Shown here: piece by piece, positions 43,788 to 55,850 of the stretch
Layout of the letters: each line of letters opens with the position of its first letter
Position numbering within the stretch: position 1 is the stretch's first letter
Assembly: GCA_003996215.1 (NCBI GenBank)
Contig: QJPP01002917.1
Coordinates: 1-64,000, forward strand
Direction of reading: 5' to 3'
DNA: 64,000 nt
Origin: Jaltomata sinuosa
Lineage: Eukaryota > Streptophyta > Magnoliopsida > Solanales > Solanaceae
Program-made: the position numbers and the translations under genes
The notes under the pieces: generated by a model
Databases searched by the model: none
What the model saw: only the letters and a program-made list of their open reading frames with translations
Told to the model about the DNA's origin: nothing

Positions 43788-46608
43788 TATAATGACCCTT
43801 CTGGTCATTCCCGCGTTTATGCTTTCCTTGTTCCGTAGGAGGTTAGTATCGAGATCGTGCGATGATAAATTGCGTTCGTATAAACTTAACCTTCATTCCG
43901 TATCAAGGGCTTGCGAGCCTAAATTTAATAATTTTATTAACATCGCGCGCATTTGAAAATATTTTATTTTAAAGATTGAATGTGGTAAAAAGTTATATTT
44001 TTATTACCTTTTTTAAGTATTTTAAATGTCTATGAAAAATACTTTTGTTATGATACACTTGTGTATGTATTTATTTTATAAGGTTTTTATTCATTGTCAT
44101 ATTTTAACGGAGATAGTAAATTTAGTTATGTTGAAAATTATTATTATAATATAGTAGGTTTTATTTGAAATGATTTTCTATTAATTATGATATATTCAAA
44201 AAGTTATATTTATTTTACCACGAACCTATGCAATACCCGAGTACATATAATGCGGTGCAAATAATTTTGGGTTGGTGTAAGGTGGACATTTTTCACCTCC
44301 ACGTGGAACCATTAGGATAGGACAAAAATTATTCCTAAATTAGGTGGCATCACTTGCCTTTATCACCATATAAATATTAGTAGTTAGGTACAACTTTAGG
44401 TATTTTTTGGCAACTACTTATCTGTGTGTATATACATTTACACGGATTCAACAACAATTTCTCCCTTAGTTAAAAAGTTGTACTTCAAAATTTATTTTGA
44501 CGCAGTGCTTGATCTTTGAAAGAAAATTGATTATTTACGTCAAGTTATTCAAGCCCGAGTTCAAGTTTGATTTTATTTCATAGCTTTTCGGAGCGGTTCG
44601 ACCTCGAAAATCATTGTCCTAGTAGCTTGTCATCGGACGACAGGTAGGTTATGGTTTAAACTCCCTAGACTTAGCATATATCGGATAAAATTGTACTAGC
44701 GGGCATCCTTGGATTGGATTATTAAGTTGGTACCACATACCTTGACCGCTTTACTCATGTCCGCCTACTTTTGTTCCTCCGTTGCTTGAAGTACTTGCCG
44801 ATATATTTTATCTACCCTTGTGGTCCTGTGAGGCCTTGTTGACTCTGGAACATAGAAGGTGGGATATTGGGAATGTCCGAGAGTCCCGGGCATAGAATTA
44901 TCCTTCTAGGCTGGTTATGCTTGCTGAGTAGCTATGGGCCTGTGCAGGGTCGATAGGTTCATTGTGAGCTGCTGGGTAGCTATTGTGTTTGATCATACCA
45001 TTTCCATGCATATAAAGAGGTTTTATCCATGTTTTACTACGGTTTGGGCTTCGGGCCTACTGACACTATTTTCTAAACCTTGCATGGTCTTGGGGCTCAT
45101 TTTTTATGGAAATAAATTGGAAATGGTTTGATTTAACTTGTGAATATTCTTGGGTAAAAGAAAGTAAAATTATGATTTAAATCACCAGTTTTACAATTAA
45201 CGCTAGACTCGGCAGGGCCGGGGTGCTAGTTGAGTTTTCTTGCTACTTGAGATAATTTTAGCCTCGGTCAGACCGAGCACCTGAGATGACTTTCTACTGT
45301 TTAGACCCGGTTATGCCCGGGCACCCTTGGAGGGGTTTTTGAGATATTTTCCCACTACTTTAGTCCTGGATAGGGTCTGGGCATGCATGGACCTTGCCAT
45401 CCGGGCCTGGGTCTTCGGGCTGCATGTGCCGGAGGAAGGGTATACGGCAGAGTAGAGGTATACGGGCAGTGTCCTTCTATGGAACCTACATGCTGGGCCG
45501 GATCGGCACCGGAGGAGGTACATACAGAGATACCATTTCACTGGATATCTTCATGCATCATATCATTCATTGTTTGAGGCTCCACCCTTGTTTGTTGTTG
45601 TTGTTTGTTGATTGTACGCTCTGGTAGTATGGAATGCCGGAGGGATTATTTTCACTTGTTTGTGTTCCTCGGTAGTATGGGCGGCTGGGGGACTTTAGGT
45701 AGACTCTTACTATTTACTTACAGAATTGTGCCCTGTTATGGTTAAGTATGAAATTGGTTACTGCTAGGCTGTTAGTTTCTGGATTTGAGATTAATATGAT
45801 TAGCTGAGTTTCATTCATGTCTCTGAGCATGCCTATCATTACTCTTTCCCTCTTCTTACACTTGAGGTTACCGGTATACCATCCATTTCGTAAACTTATT
45901 ATGTGTATACTATTATTACAAGAACCACAGGTGCGTTATTTCTTACTTTCACCTGTGCCTATGGTGTATATATTCGACTTGCTGGCCTCACATGTGGTTC
46001 TGTTGATTTCCCTCTAGGCTAGTTCCTGTGTACTTTTCATTGATTTCTATGACTACTTGCTTCTATTCTGTCTGTTACTACGCTTTTATCATATATGTGC
46101 CCAGTCGGCCTATGATACCTATTGGATACCTTATGCTTCGCATTTTGTGCTCACCCTACCCCCTGCATCGTTTGGTGCAGATCCTAGCGTTGGCCATCGC
46201 CGTTAGATAGCTGTGATTCATGCTTGGAGATCTGTTGGGTACTACTTCAGACTGAGGGTGAGCTCTTGGCAATCGGAGCTTAGCTTTAGTTTATCTTTTG
46301 CTTTATGTACTCTATTACCATTCGGAGACATTTGTATACGTTATTTTGGATCGTTTGTATTCCTTATATGTAGTTCTGGCTCTATACTATGATACCTGGT
46401 CTTGTGGTTTGGTTTAGTTTTCACATATGTATATATATATTCCTGTTATCTATTATCTTCATCTTGTTCCCTTAATTTTGCTTATTAAACTATTCTCCCG
46501 CTTATTTGTTAGATAGTAGCCCATTACTAATTGTCCTGGGCTACGGGAATTGGTTCGCCTACTGGGGGGTTGTAGGTGCCATCATGATCGAGAAATTGGG
46601 TCGTGACA
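43788..46608 (+). mobile_element. Solo LTR, Tekay-like subfamily A, 2821 bp
   Basis: It starts TATAATGACC and ends GGGTCGTGACA, flanked by CACTT on both sides, with no internal region. This is the product of recombination between the two LTRs of one element. It is the same subfamily as 1-2746, in opposite orientation. A splice-donor-like CAG|GTAGGTTATGG is at 44644-44645, and GC-rich repeated GGGCACC/GAGCACC words lie at 45205-45325. Confidence 0.9.
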
Positions 46609-46813
46609 CACTTGCACTTGCATTTCCCAAGTCGACACTTGCGTTTCGCATGTGCACAACTATACTACAAACTCTAAACAAGCTTAAATTTTAGCCTAAT
46701 GAGTACTCAGACTTCCCTTAGGCTCAAAACACCCAACAAAGTGATGATTTTCCTTATGAATGCCATCAATCGATCTATCATTGGGAATCATCACTCAAAA
46801 CTAGCTACAAAAG
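46609..46813 (-). mobile_element. Tat-like non-coding region, minus strand, part 2, with TSD
   Basis: It begins with the right-hand CACTT duplication (46609-46613) and continues the minus-strand element, including reverse complements of the TGATAGATCGATTGATGG and GGGAAGTCTGAGTAC words of the E3 spacer. It is cut at 46814 by E4. Confidence 0.6.
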
Positions 46814-47354
46814 TGTAATGACCCTCCAGGTCATTTCTCAGTTTTTATGTGATATCAGTATTTCAATCTTTCCCATAGTGGCTCCAGGTCAATTATGACT
46901 TATCATGACTGACGATTCGATTCCTGGGCAATTCATTTGTGTTCTAGAAGGGTTTCCTTATTTTGCAACTCTTATAGCTGGTAGAGTTGACCTTGGTCAA
47001 TATTCAGAGAAGATGGCCTTGGATGGAAATTTTGTTAGTGTTGTTAGCTCTAAAATGTCGTTTTTGGGCTAGTGGGACCTTAGGTTCAGGTCACGAGGCT
47101 TTCAAACTTATTTTGGGCTATAGGGTTCCCTTTTAGTAAAATTTGGTTTTTGGGCGTGGAGACTATTTTTTTTAAAAGGATCTCCATTGGGAGTTTCTTT
47201 GATTCCATTAAGTCTGGAATGCCATTTCCAGTTGGAGAGCATGTTTGGTTTGTGTTCACGGGGTTTATTCGGGGTTCCAAATAAACCCTGAGGGTCCACC
47301 TGGGTATTGGTGGAGTTGTTATTTTGCTGTAACTACTGCAATATTACCCAAACC

Positions 47355-47570
47355 TTCGCGTGCACAGGGGGTTGGATACATTTACATAGAAGAGGCATAT
47401 GGCATAGTCTCCGTTTCCTATTACATGCACGAAGTCTTGGCCACGTATGCGATGCCTGTGTACACGGTGGCCAGCCCGCGTGCGTATTGAAGGTGTGTTT
47501 GGGCTTGCCTTTGCCTGCCTTGTGCATGCGCCTGGTCCTTGCTGCATGCACGAGGCCGCATGCACGATAG
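47355..47570 (+). repeat. GCATGC/TGCACG palindrome cluster upstream of E4 TATA box
   Basis: Copies of TGCATGC or CATGCACG occur at about 47423, 47523, 47541 and 47558, with variants GCGTGCACA and GTATGCGATGC. They stop about 40 bp before TATATAA. CATGCA is also the core of plant RY elements. Confidence 0.6.
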
Positions 47571-47604
47571 CCTAGCCATTGCACACAGGCTTAGCTGGCA
47601 GCTT

Positions 47605-47611
47605 TATATAA
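47605..47611 (+). promoter_or_regulatory. TATA box of E4 LTR
   Basis: TATATAA followed by AGTTTCAACTTCATTTTC, very similar to the E1 context at 30014 (AAGTCCCAACTTCATTTTC). Confidence 0.65.
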
Positions 47612-50191
47612 GTTTCAACTTCATTTTCTCCTCCTAAGTTCCAAAATTTCTCCAGTTTTTTGAGCTTCAAAGTTGGTTTAAAGCTTCCATCTCATCCCCA
47701 ACAATTTTGGTAAGTTCATCTTTATTATGTTCTCTTTATCCGTCTTTTAATTAGTGTATCTTCTGTCTAATTCTGTTAACTCCTTGTTTAAAATCCTTTG
47801 ATCTTGTGGGCTTTCAGGGCCGTTTTGTGCCCCAAATCAAGTCCCATTCATGCCCAAATTTCAGGCATGGGTTTAGAAACCCACTATGAATATATTTATA
47901 AATTTTGTTTTCTATTTCATAAAGTGGGCCCTGAGGGTCATTTTTGGACTTGATTTTTGGCCTGAAAGTTTTTATATCAATATGGGTGTCATTATTCTCG
48001 TCTTGACATCTAAATCATTTTTATGATAGCATGGCAGCTTTTGGAGGCTTCTTGAGGAAGATAGGCTCCGGTCTTGTGGATTTTGCATGCGTATGCGACT
48101 TCCAATTAGGTTACGGCTTACCTACTCTTAGACTTAAATCTTATATGGTGTTTGTATGGTAAATTGCTAATTTGTGGGTAGATTATTGTGGTAGAATACA
48201 TTGACTTAGGTATTAATTTCTTTTAGCTAATTTTAAAAGCCTTAGAATAAGATATCAATTGGGAGTCGTTAGCTTAGGTTGTATCTCCTTCCTTAATATT
48301 TGGCGTAGTTTCATGGTAGTTCTGGGTTTAGAATTTTTTCCCTTAGTTTAGCGTAGGCTAGAGGTAGTTTGGGGTGACTAGATTAGCAAGACTTCATATA
48401 GGATTAGGAGAGGCCTTCGCGGTAGAATAACCCCTTTACTATTGCTTACATTTATATTTTATTGCCTTTCCCATGTTTTACATTCTGGCATTATATGTTG
48501 TATATTTTGGGCCAGGGGCCATGGATGCAGGATGGCAGGTCAATATGAATCCTCCCCTTCTCTTTAAATTATTGGTTTATGGCTGGTATTAGTGTAACTT
48601 TGATTAATGGTTTGAGTTAGTGTAGTCTCGACTTGTTGTTTGCCTTAGCTTAAGTTTTGGGTTAGTTCGCCACTTTAGGTTGATTTTCTCTTAGGTTTGG
48701 GAGTTAGTGTAGTGTTTTTCCAATAGCATCTACCATAGGCTAGTACCCCTTCTTTAGTGGGTAGAATTTGGTTGTCCTTTGTGTGATATTGTTTGGCTTG
48801 TTTGTGCTCTTTGATTGTTTATTCTTACTTTAGAATGGCATATGGTTAACTTGATTTTCGAAATATTGCTTTGGGTAAAAATGAGGATTTATGGAGTATG
48901 TTAAATGACTTTTAGCTTCCTTAAAAGAAATTTGGCCTATTTTTAGAAAGACTGATTTGCTAAACTTGCATGTCCGAGAAAACCTGTGTTCCAGATGATT
49001 TTACTAATTATTTTAAACTTTCATACCCAGGGAGACACGTGTTAAGGGTGGTTTTACTAGTACTCATGTTTGCCTGCTCGAGAAGTCCATATCCAGGTTT
49101 TACTTTCCGCATTTACTTTGGGTGGCCTATGGGGAGATTTGGGAAACCCATGGGGTGGTCTACAAATCTATTTCCTGTGGTTGTCTATTTACTATCTGCA
49201 TACATAGTTGAACCTACGAGTGGCCTATGGGGAGATTCAAGGAGCCAGCAGTATCCTGCAAATCCGTTCCTCGGGGTTGTCTGCTTTTACAGCATTGGCC
49301 ACACATCACATTACACCCATCCCATACTATATGTCATGACACGTCTTTGCATCCTTTCTCTTCCTATTAGGTTGATTTCTACTTAGTATTGCATACTTCT
49401 TGTATACTCTAGGCTTATAGGGGTCGAGTTGGATTCTTTGGTTGTTGATTGTACCTTATGGGCTTATGGGGATCCGATTAGGTTTACTTATTGTCTCTCA
49501 TATCTCCCGAGGTATGTATCATGTGTTTTCTATGCATTATTTAGTTAGATAGTTTCTTTATATCTCTGGTTGAGTTATTCGCGTGTAGTTATCATAAACT
49601 TTCTAGCTTTGGCAGGTTAACCTATTCTTTGACCCATCTTATTTTCCCTTAGTTTATTCGTATTTATTTATACTTTTATCTTATTTTAGCTCAGTTGGCC
49701 TTATGATGCCTATTGGGTACCACACAGTTTTTGTACTTATATTACACTTTTGAACCTTTTTCTAATGCTGAGCTTCGTGCGAGTTATCCCCATTGATGTT
49801 GTCCTCAAGAGGTGTTGTTGATTGGAGATGCATAGTGAGCTCTTGGTGACCAGAGTTGACCCATATCCTTCTACTTTTGGACTAGTCTTTTGTTTTACTT
49901 TTGGAGATGGTTATGTATTTATTATGTCTATCTAGTACATCTAGGTCTTAGCAACTCTTATACTGACTGACACCAGTTCTTGGGGGAAATCTTGTATATT
50001 TTTTTATTCTCTCCCCTCCATATCTATTTTATGCTTGTTCAGTTATATTTCACTTTTTATTATTATGCTTTTACTTTTGGTTTATTCTCGTGTCAGCCTA
50101 TTTCTCATAGTTCAGGACTAAGGATTTGGCTTACCTACTGGTGAGTTATAGTAGGTACCATCATGACTAGAGAAATCAGGTAGTGATAGAG

Positions 50192-50203
50192 TGGTATCAG
50201 AGC
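50192..50203 (+). other. E4 primer binding site
   Basis: A perfect TGGTATCAGAGC, three bases after the LTR end. Confidence 0.85.
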
Positions 50204-50395
50204 TCTAGGTTCATTGGTGTCATTGATACATTAGTAAGTGTCTAGTAGAGTCTCGTAGATTGGTACAATGACATACATATTGTATTTGCGGGAGGCAACA
50301 TGGCATTCTTAGGAAAGGTTCCCTATTTTTTACTCCTTATCGTGCATTCTTGTACCTATCAATTTCTAAACTTTACTTCTTCCATTCCTTCTCAG

Positions 50396-51365
50396 ATGAC
50401 TAGGACAAGTAGGATAATGGGTGATGACGAGGCTCCTGCGCTTGTTGCTACTATGTTTCCCCCATTGCTCAAGTTTCAGATTGAGAGTTTACTGCTTCAG
50501 CTAGGGGGTTTGGGCCAGCCCAGCCTCCAATAGGATTTATGGTTGCCTCAGTTCTTCAGAACACTGTGGCTAGGGCTTTGAGTCATTAAGAGGGTGTGTC
50601 ACAAGCAAGAATAGTACCCGGTGTTTCAAGCGGTGCTATGGATAGGGTTGAGGTTGAAGGTCTTCAGCAGGGATCTATGTCCATTTGGAGTATGAGGCAA
50701 GGTTTAAGGAGGTGACTAAGCACACTGCTAGGACTATGCCTATAGAACTTGATAGAGTACAGGGTTTCATTAGGGGGTTGATTTCACCACTCTTTTTGGT
50801 GACAGAGCACTTGGTGATAATTGGGACTACCTTTCTTCAGGTAATTTATCATGCATGGGCTATAGAGGGTCTATGTCATGAGGTATATGAAGGCATTGGT
50901 AACAGGCATCACCATCAGGGCAGTTTTCATGAATCTTAGTCTCGAGGTATGGGATTCTCTAGCACAGGTTAGTTTCACTACTCTCAGTCTAGAAGGCCAG
51001 TTCAGGTGGTACTATAGGGAGCTGGTCAGACTTTGTCATATTTGCATTATGAGTATTTTGTCCGTGATGGCCAATCTGGTTCAGCGAGATCTTCCCAACA
51101 GACTTCAGCTAGTAAGGGTTGCTACGTATGTAGTGAGTCAGGGAATTTTTCGCTAGGGATTATCCCAAGTTAAGGGAGTTTCACCCTCTTTGAGCCCCAA
51201 TGCCGCTGACTAAAGGTGGTGTGCACGGTAGTAGGGGTGGTCCCTAGATGGTTAGGGTGACTTTTAGCAAGACAGTTCAGGTAGCCATCCTGAGTAAACA
51301 GACACCTTGCATCAGAGCAGAATTCTCCAGGTTGTTATGATTGTGGAGTGATTGGCCACTTTTCT
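50396..51365 (+). pseudogene. E4 gag, cut inside the zinc knuckle
   Basis: ATG 50396 follows a strong pyrimidine tract ending CTTCTCAG. The N-terminus MTRTSRIMGDDEAPAL is the family start. The capsid part survives in pieces (50685-50939 and 50878-51156, in different frames) with stops and frameshifts. The last visible codons are the first three ligands of a CCHC knuckle (Cys 51333-51335, Cys 51342-51344, His 51357-51359). E5 is inserted immediately after, and the fourth Cys is on its far side (60966-60968). Confidence 0.8.
51361..51365 (+). repeat. Target site duplication TTTCT, left side of E5
   Basis: It is repeated at 60955-60959 directly after the E5 3' LTR. Confidence 0.9.
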
Positions 51366-51715
51366 TATGACGACCTATTCCATCGTTATGGGTAAGCCAT
51401 TCGTGCTAAGTTTTGGGTTAGAAAACTTCCAGGTTTGGAAGTTGGAAAATTTAGGCTAGGCTAGTCTCGGACAATTTCTAAGCAAGGTATGGTCTAGGGA
51501 AATTCGAGTAAGGATTGGGTAAAGTATCTTATGTCGAGCTAGTTTTTTTGTTAGCTAATACATTATGGAGTCCGGGGGACTTTTCAGAAGTGAATTCGAG
51601 TGAGTAGAACTCTTTGTATCAATGTTGACATGAAAGGGTTAGTTCAGAACATCAGGATTTGAGGTGTGTAGTAAAATTGGCAACTTTGGGGGTATTTTTG
51701 AGATTTTGTTATGTT

Positions 51716-51875
51716 TCAACTGCTATAGCAGTTGACACATTGCTAGAGCAACGACCGCTATAGCAGAGAAATTCCTGCTATAGCGAAAGTCAAAGTCGGT
51801 CAGCACGGCCATAGCAGTTGAGTCCGCTACGGTGGTGCCACTATAGAAGTGTACGGACCGCTATAGCTGAATAAG
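51716..51875 (+). repeat. GCTATAGC palindrome cluster in E5 LTR
   Basis: It starts with a perfect 20-bp palindrome at 51716-51735 centred on CTATAG. Further GCTATAGC or CTATAG words occur near 51760, 51778, 51840 and 51860. The 3' LTR has the same cluster at 59114-59275, with one change in the 20-bp palindrome. Confidence 0.75.
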
Positions 51876-52410
51876 TCACGTTTAATGCAGAAATTTCCCC
51901 AAAATGTTCAAAATTTCTCAAGAACATTTTAGGGAAGGGCATAGGCGAAGAGAGGCGATTTCTACTGATTTTCCACCAAACTCCATCGAAAAGGTAAGGA
52001 TTTCGCTCCCCACTTTAGTATTTTGATTCCCAAACCTTAAAAACGATAATTTTGGACTTGGGTGAAAGTTTGGCTTGACCTAAAAAGGTAGAACCTAGTG
52101 AAAAAGAGGATTCTAGGGTGTAAGATTCTCTTGGGTTGTGATTATAATTGCTCAATTATGATTAAAACACCATTATTTTCTTAATGTATCCGTAAAAATG
52201 GTAGTTTTAGGTGAATTAATGGTAGGAAAGCCCTGGGATAGGTGGAATGATCATAGGTTGGGCTGGGGAATAGGATATGAGTATAATCCAGGTAATTTTA
52301 GGCCATTTGGATTGATTATAGTTCTGTGTAATTATTTTTAGATCAAGGTCAAGCAGAAGCTTTCGAGAATGGAAAGGCTCAGGTCTAGTAGAGCTTTCGG
52401 GCGACTCGAG

Positions 52411-52412
52411 GT
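52411..52412 (+). promoter_or_regulatory. Splice-donor-like site in E5 LTR
   Basis: GAG|GTAGGTGATGG, conserved in the 3' LTR (59817-59818). The acceptor-like GCAG is at 53791-53794, directly before the gag ATG, with a pyrimidine tract and CTAAC as possible branch point at 53767-53771. Confidence 0.5.
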
Positions 52413-52621
52413 AGGTGATGGTTATAGTTTTCCCAATGCAATATTTTTTCATGTAACTTTATCTTAGTATGGTATGTGCATTATATGCTTAGGAAATGGA
52501 ATTATGAATGTCTAATTGTCCGGGTGTCAGTCATGTGAAATGAACTTGGTTTTGTTTCTTGTTGGTCTACAAGTGTGATTTCATTCATTATTTATTGATT
52601 ATTGGATTTTGTATGATATTC

Positions 52622-52735
52622 GGTTGGCTCGGGTACCATGCCTAGTACGAGATACTTACCGGTTGGCTTGGGTACCACGCCTGGTATAGGTTCTATAATG
52701 GTTGGCTCGGGTAACATGCTTGGTATGAGTTTAAT
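52622..52735 (+). repeat. Three-unit tandem repeat in E5 LTR
   Basis: Units of about 38 bp start GGTTGGCT at about 52623, 52661 and 52699, each containing GGGTA(C/A)CA(T/C)GC. The equivalent in the 3' LTR is at about 60018-60130. Confidence 0.75.
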
Positions 52736-53560
52736 TATGCTTGTTGACTATATTTTGTTGATGGTTCCATGAGTGGACTGGGTTGATTGTTAAAACTGTG
52801 ATTGTTGCATTTGGTCCATGAGAGTCCAGATAAATGTACTTAAATATGGGGTTGGTCCTTGTGTAGACCGGGAATTGAATGTTAAACACTTAGGTGTTGT
52901 TCAAGGGATCCTTGGTTGTTTCGGTTTACTTGAAAATGGTATATGCTTATTGTCATTGTTTATTGTCATGGTGGTTGTTTGACCTATTTCATGTAGTTGG
53001 TAAGTTAGAGGAAAGACTGAGAGTCTGGAATGATATTGTTGGCTTGCTATTACATATTGTACTGATTTACTCACCTTTGGTTTATTGTTCATATTTTGCT
53101 TATTGGAGCTAGCCAATGATCCTACTAGTACACTATGGTTGTGTACTGATTGTGCACTTGCTTCTTTTTTTTATGAGTACGGGACATATTCTAGCGACTG
53201 CTACGCGACCTCAATTGTAGTCTCGATGATTCCAGATTCCAAGGGTGAGCTACTCTTTCGGCTACCATGGTTTAATCTAGTACATCTCTAGTCCATTGTT
53301 TCAGTCTTATACTCTTTTGTTTTGGGGTTGCATCTCCACATTCCAGACATTGGTAGATGTTTTGGTACATCGACTTTCAGTTTCTAGGGGTGTTTCTGTA
53401 GGATCTTATGTTATTAATATTCTGGCTATGACTGTTAGTTTATTTTAATGCATCTAGTTTTTGAGTTGTTAGTTTCATTAAGTGTTGGGTTCAGTTATTG
53501 GTTCGCTCATCCAGGGGTTTGGGTGGGTGCCACTCGTGGCGGTCTGGGTCATAAAAATAA

Positions 53561-53572
53561 TGGTATTAGAGC
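53561..53572 (+). other. E5 primer binding site
   Basis: TGGTATTAGAGC, one transition away from the initiator tRNA-Met site. Confidence 0.75.
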
Positions 53573-53717
53573 CCTAGGTTCATTGATCTCATCGCACCAA
53601 AATGGGTCAAGTAGAGTCTTGTTGAACGGTATCAAGGCATCTATACTTTTCTTCGAGAGGCAATAGGACTTTAGGAAACTATCTCTTCTTTCTTCCTTCA
53701 TGCGATAACTTGATTCC

Positions 53718-53768
53718 AATTGGTATCTGGTGATACAAGTTGGTATCTGGTGATACAAATTGGTATCT
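53718..53768 (+). repeat. 21-bp tandem repeat in E5 leader
   Basis: Two full units and a partial third of TTGGTATCTGGTGATACAA lie just upstream of the gag ATG, before the predicted branch point. GTATC..GATAC within the unit is an inverted repeat. Confidence 0.8.
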
Positions 53769-53794
53769 AACTTCTTTCACTCTTTTGTTCGCAG

Positions 53795-55249
53795 ATGGTT
53801 AACACCATACATAATGGAGCGAGAGCAGTGATTCCAGTTGCAGAACCAGCAGCTAGAGGGAGAGGAAGGGGAGGGGACAGAAGAAGAGCAACACCCGCTA
53901 GGGGTGGATCTCAGGAAGCGGTAGGGCCAAGGGCGGCGACCCCTCCCCCACCCCAGGATTCTATTGAGGAGAAGGTTGAGGTTGTACATGAGGAGGGTGC
54001 GGAAAAAGAGGAGGTGGCACCAGCTGGAGGTGCATGCCTTTCCCCTATATCGCTCGAGGTATTTCAGCAAGTGTGGGCTTCTTTGAGTGGGCTGGAAGGC
54101 ACTGGAGCCACCCTTACTAGTACAACAGATTAGGTTCTAGGCACTCAACCAGCTATTGCAGCGGCTCCTAGGATTGATGTATCATTTGATACTGATGATT
54201 TCTTTCGTCCAATACTAGGTCCTATTTATGACCGGGACCTAGCACGAGATGTTGACCAAATTTTTAAAGCTGAAACCTCCAAAGTTTCAGGGTACAGAGA
54301 AGGAGGATGCCTTTGAGTTTATTCTGGACTGCTATGAGAGGCTACATAAGTTGGACATTGTGCAGCAGTATGGGGTAGAGTTCGTTACCTTTCAGCTTTA
54401 GGGTGATGCCAAGCAGTGGTAGAGAGCTCATGTAGAGTGTTGGCTATCAGCTTTGCCTTCAATGAATTAGGCATAGTTTCATGCTCTATTATTGTAGAAA
54501 TATGTGCCTCGCGCTTTGAGGGATTGTAAAAAGGATGAGTTTCTGTCCATTGAGCAGGGTAATATGTTTGTTTAAGCCTATGAGGCCAAATTTCATGCCT
54601 TGTCACTTTATGCTACTCAGCTTCTGGGTGCTGAGGAGGAAAGGATTCATCTGTATGTGATGTTCCTGAATACTAATTTATAGGTGTTGTTTGTGCATAC
54701 GACCTCTGTAGGGAAGAGTTTTAATGATCTGACTGATTATGTGAAGAAACTAGAGGGGTTTAGAGAGGTTGGACAGGCTAAGATGTTAAGCAAGAAGTCC
54801 CAGAATGAAGGAAACTTTAGTAGTTCTTACTCTAGGGGTCACAACCAACAAGTTTTTTTGGCACGTACTCTTTAGTCAGCCCTGCCAACTTCTGCAGGTG
54901 GTCATCCGGGAGCTAGTGAGCAGTTTTCAGCTCCTAGAGACTATGGGGCTTCTTATACTTTTACTAGCAGGTCTTCTCTTGACCGCGAATGTTTTCATTG
55001 TGGTGATTTGGTCCACTTCAATAGGGAGTACCCTAACAGGAAGATAGGAAATCAGACTCAGCAGCAGACCAGGGCTATGGTTCTGGTAGATAGAGGTGAC
55101 AATGGCAGAGGTCGTCCACAGGGTGAGCGAGGTAACTTCTAGGGAGGTCGGGGAAATAGAGGAAATGGTGGCGCAGGCAGGGGAGTAGCTCAGCCAGCTA
55201 GGGAAGTTGCTCAGATTGATGACATGGCCCATTTTTATGCATTCCCTGG
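53795..55249 (+). pseudogene. E5 gag, last knuckle Cys lost
   Basis: ATG 53795 directly follows TTCGCAG. The N-terminus is Arg/Gly- and Pro-rich (112 codons to TAG 54131-54133). The capsid part reads LKPPKFQGTEKEDAFEFILD and YVPRALRDCKKDEFL, with TAG stops near 54400 and 54420 where Gln and Trp are usual. The knuckle at about 54985-55029 reads CFHCGDLVHFNREY, with Tyr in place of the final Cys. A Gly/Arg-rich tail follows. Confidence 0.85.
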
Positions 55250-55850
55250 GAAGTTTGAGGCTGAAGCATCAGATGTGGTGATAACAGGTGCAATCCTAGT
55301 CTGCGAGTGGATGCTTCTATATTGTTTGACCCAGGTTTTACTTATTCGTATGTTTATGTCAAATTTGCTTTGGATCTAGATTTGGTTAGTAAAGTCCTGG
55401 ATTCCCCTATTCATTTTTCTACTCCGGTTGGGGAGTCTGTGGTAGTAACCAATGTATATCGTACTTGTCCTGTGGTTTTTGTAGGTTTACAGACTTGGAT
55501 AGATTTGGTTATTTTGTACTTGCTAGATTTTGATGTTATTTTGTGTATGACCTGACAGTCTCCATATCATGTTGTATTGAATTGTAATGCTAAGACAGTG
55601 ACTCTAGAGATTCTGAGTAGGGATAGGCTAGAGTGAGAAGGTGTGTACAGGCCTAAGCCGGCAAAGATTATATCCTTTGTTCGGGCTAGGAAGTTAGTGG
55701 GGAAAGGATTTTTAGCCTTTTTGGCTCATTTTTGGGATGTTAGTGTGGAGTCCCCTTCGATTGAATCAGTTCCGATGGTTTATGAGTTTTAGGAGGTGTT
55801 TTCAGTGGATATACCCAGCATGCCTTCGGATAAAGAAATTGACTTCTGTA
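55250..55850 (+). pseudogene. E5 aspartic protease
   Basis: One open frame (55307-55555) reads ASILFDPGFTYSYVYVKFAL and LLDFDVILCMT. This is the Asp-Pro-Gly active-site block and the second strand of this lineage, with Met-Asp-Trp changed to Met-Thr-stop. A linker follows toward RT (SVPMVYEF-type sequence near 55765). Order and spacing are as in E1. Confidence 0.8.

Larger units (their letters stand above)
46814..50188 (+). mobile_element. E4 5' LTR (Tekay-like), 3375 bp
   Basis: It starts TGTAATGACC and ends TAGTGATA before the primer site. TATATAA is at 47605-47611, with a GCATGC/TGCACG word cluster just upstream (47355-47570). Two diverged tandem units of about 98 bp, each starting GTGGCCTATGGGGAGATT, lie at about 49121-49290. 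The donor-like word is damaged here: TTAGGTTACGG at 48116. The left flank is AAAAG (46809-46813); the other side of the duplication is outside the window. Confidence 0.85.
51366..53556 (+). mobile_element. E5 5' LTR, 2191 bp
   Basis: It starts TATGACGACC (TATAATGACC in the 3' LTR) and ends just before the primer site. Both LTRs are 2191 bp with these borders. It has a GCTATAGC palindrome cluster (51716-51875), a splice-donor-like GAG|GTAGGTGATGG at 52411-52412, and a three-unit repeat of about 38 bp at 52622-52735 (GGTTGGCTCGGGTACCATGC). Confidence 0.9.

Noticed and set aside
47245..47584. Several overlapping frames of 70-87 codons in the E4 LTR
   Set aside because: Same reason: they coincide with the palindrome cluster upstream of the TATA box.
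48970..49386. Open frame of 138 codons in the E4 LTR
   Set aside because: It spans the 98-bp tandem units of the LTR and has no recognisable domain; no start context or conservation supports it.
51700..51880. Spaced palindromic words that might suggest a CRISPR-like array
   Set aside because: The spacing is irregular, the words vary, and they lie inside a plant LTR present twice with a target duplication.
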